Made by a program: the position numbers and the translations under genes. This document shows, piece by piece, positions 62,341-64,000 of a stretch of DNA of 64,000 nt. Position 1 is the stretch's first letter; each line of letters starts with the position of its first letter. The stretch spans positions 1,588,579-1,652,578 of the forward strand of contig CAJNDS010000557.1 in NCBI GenBank assembly GCA_905221605.1. Direction: 5' to 3'. The notes beneath the pieces were generated by a model that saw only the letters and a list, made by a program, of their open reading frames with translations, did no database searches and was not told the origin of the DNA. This DNA is from Symbiodinium natans (taxonomy: Eukaryota; Sar; Dinophyceae; Suessiales; Symbiodiniaceae).

Positions 62341-62590
62341 TTTAGGGTTTTGGGGTTTTGGGTTTTTGGGGTTTTGGGGCTTTGGGGCTTTGGGGTTTTG
62401 GGGTTTTGGGGTTTTGGGGTTTTGGGGTTTTGGGGTTTTGGGGTTTTGGGGTTTTGGGGTTTTGGGGGTTTGGGGTTTGGGGTTTAGGGTTTTGGGTTTA
62501 GGGTTAGGGTTTGGGGGTTTTGGTTTTAGGGTTTGGGGGTTGGGGGTTTTGGGTTTTGGGTTTGGGGTTTTGGGTTTGGGTTTTGGGTTT
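62341..62590. repeat. (TTTTGGGG)n array
   Basis: An octamer array identical in unit to hypotrich ciliate telomeres, mixed with TTTGGGG and TTTAGGG at its ends. Pro/Lys- or Gly/Phe-rich open frames across it are repeat products. Confidence 0.95.
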
Positions 62591-62673
62591 AGGTGATTCA
62601 TGCAAAGCAGGTGTTTTTTGTGTCTAGTCAACCAACCTTGGGTTGAGAGTTTAAGGGTGAGGGCTTCGGGTTA

Positions 62674-62797
62674 AGCCCTAAACCCTAAACCCTAAACCCT
62701 AAACCCTAAACCCTAAACCCTAAACCCTAAACCCTAAACCCTAAACCCTAAACCCTAAACCCTAAACCCTAAACCCTAAACCCTAAACCCTAAACCG
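62674..62797. repeat. (CCCTAAA)n array
   Basis: About 17 heptamers. Confidence 0.97.
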
Positions 62798-63020
62798 TTT
62801 GCGGGGCTGCAAGCGGATGCCAGGAACCTGGGTCGTCGAGATGTCCCTTTGCCGCAGTTCTCGCTGAAGTAGCTTGCAGAGACTAATCCCACTAACCCTA
62901 AACCCTCTTCCCTAAACTCTTAATTAACTCTGATTAAATTCCCCCCCCTCCTTTCGCTCCTCGCCCTAAACCCTAAACCCTAGCCCTAAACCCTAAACCC
63001 CAAGCCCCAAACTCTCTCAG

Positions 63021-63109
63021 GGTTTTCTCCTCCGCCTACATGCTGGACGGCTTCTGCCGCGCCGACCTCGGCGTGACCTTCTGCAAAGAGCTGTGGCCTG
63101 GCAGCCAGG
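63021..63109 (+). CDS. Candidate exon, gene unknown
   Basis: Encodes VFSSAYMLDGFCRADLGVTF, then CKELWPGSQG. The acceptor is actctctcag after CCCTAAA units. It ends at a GC donor (GGCTGAGAGGG) or at the in-frame TGA there; TTTAGGG repeats follow. Confidence 0.55.
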
Positions 63110-63489
63110 GCTGAGAGGGTTTTGGGTTACTTAGGGTTTAGGGTTTAGGGTTCAGGGTTTAGGGTTCAGGGTTTAGGGTTTAGGGTTTATAGGGTTTAGG
63201 GCATATATGGTTTAGGGTTTTGGGTTTAGGGGTCAATAGGAACCCCGAAGCACCAAGCCCTCAACCATAACCCTGCGGCTTACGGCTCAGGATAGCGGGG
63301 TGACGAAACGCTACAGGCGATGGGGTCTGAAGAGGCCCTCAACCCTAAGCCTCGAACCCTCACGAGTTTGAAGGGCTGGGGTTGAAAAGGGGTTAAGGAA
63401 TCAGGGTTTCAGGTCGAAGGCCTTGGGCTCAACATTGAACCCTATAAGCCCTGCCAGCCTGAAACCCTAAACCCTAAACCTTGTCTGCC

Positions 63490-63625
63490 CAAACCCGAAA
63501 CCCGAAACCCGAAACCCGAAACCCGAAACCCGAAACCCGAAACCCGAAACCCGAAACCCGAAACCCGAAACCCGAAACCCGAAACCCGAACCCGAACCCG
63601 AAACCCGAAACCCGAAACCCGAAAC
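63490..63625. repeat. (CCCGAAA)n variant array
   Basis: About 18 CCCGAAA units, a homogenised C-to-G variant of CCCTAAA. A short relative opens the window at about 98-140. Confidence 0.96.
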
Positions 63626-63644
63626 CCTAAACCCTAAACCCTAG

Positions 63645-63740
63645 ACCGCTCTGCGTCGCCGGTGGAAGGTCCGAACGCTGCGGCTCGGGGATCTGGTGGG
63701 AGTCCGGCGACGGAGATGTGCCCCAACGCGAAGATGAAGG
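63645..63740 (+). CDS. Candidate exon, low-complexity segment
   Basis: Encodes RSASPVEGPNAAARGSGGSP, then ATEMCPNAKMK. The acceptor is accctag, supplied by a variant repeat unit; it ends ATGAAGG/GTTTAGGG. 96 bases. Confidence 0.5.
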
Positions 63741-64000
63741 GTTTAGGGTTTAGGGTTTAGGGTGTGGGTTTAGGGTTTAGGGGATTGGGGTTTAGGGTGT
63801 GGGTTTCGGGTTTAGGGGTTTGGGGTTTAGGGGTTGGGGATTTAGGGTTTAGGGTTTAGGGATTTAGGGATTTAGGGATTTAGGGATTTAGGGGGTTTAG
63901 CGTTTGCGGTTTAGGATTAGGGTGCGAATGCCTGCAACATTGTTTTGGTTTCCGTTTTTTGTAGGAATACGAAAGTCTCGCCTTATGTAAGAACAGGCTC
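63741..64000. repeat. TTTAGGG-type repeats to window end
   Basis: Degenerate TTTAGGG, TTTGGGG and GATTTAGG units to about 63920, then unique sequence to the window end in which a new exon could start after ttttttgtag (63964). Confidence 0.6.

Noticed and set aside
62302-62631. Pro/Lys-Asn (-) and Gly/Phe (+) open frames
   Set aside because: Direct translations of the TTTTGGGG array.
1-64000. tRNA, rRNA genes or a CRISPR array
   Set aside because: No cloverleaf with conserved arms or rRNA core sequence was seen. The direct repeats are contiguous heptamers without spacers.

Overview
The window looks like nuclear DNA of a dinoflagellate or close alveolate relative. This is an inference, from four things: plant/alveolate-type telomere heptamers (TTTAGGG / CCCTAAA) scattered in both orientations through almost the whole 64 kb; many short candidate exons (about 40-220 bp) whose apparent introns start with GT or GC and end in AG(G); a retroelement whose LTR carries a sequence close to the dinoflagellate spliced leader; and class III nucleotide cyclase genes cut into small exons. 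I see no tRNA, rRNA, CRISPR array or bacterial-type operon. A 100-N gap lies at 37,914-38,013.

Layout. 1-3,145: the 3' part of a class III cyclase gene (+ strand). 3,146-6,000: simple repeats and telomere-like tracts. 6,001-14,827: a complete, young LTR retrotransposon-like element with 279-bp LTRs differing at one base, a half-tRNA-type primer-binding site and a polypurine tract. It carries two long ORFs in different frames. ORF1 has WW, S1-like, MLLE (PABC), three CCCH fingers and a SAM-like end. ORF2 has three CCCH fingers and a basic tail. I find no reverse transcriptase, integrase or protease. The element sits inside a telomere-like tract with the 5-bp repeat TAGGG on both sides. 15.1-26 kb: scattered exon-like segments of unrecognised genes. 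27.6-37.2 kb: exon-like segments with hydrophobic stretches, followed by ordered exons of a second class III cyclase; these are plausibly one membrane-anchored guanylate-cyclase-like gene. 38-52 kb: more candidate exons, a MITE-like inverted repeat and a decayed possible retroelement fragment. 55.4-57.2 kb: a long, nearly intron-free caspase-like (C14) gene with one frame change. 57.4-63.8 kb: a dense series of candidate exons of one or more unrecognised + strand genes.

The pattern tying the window together is that many candidate exons have a CCCTAAA tract shortly upstream of the 3' splice site and a TTTAGGG tract beginning at or just after the 5' splice site. Introns would therefore carry telomere-like inverted repeats at their ends, and the repeat itself often supplies the donor GT. 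Almost all candidate exons read on the + strand. Exon boundaries were judged by eye from splice dinucleotides, open frame and motif order. Exons without a family motif are low to moderate confidence.
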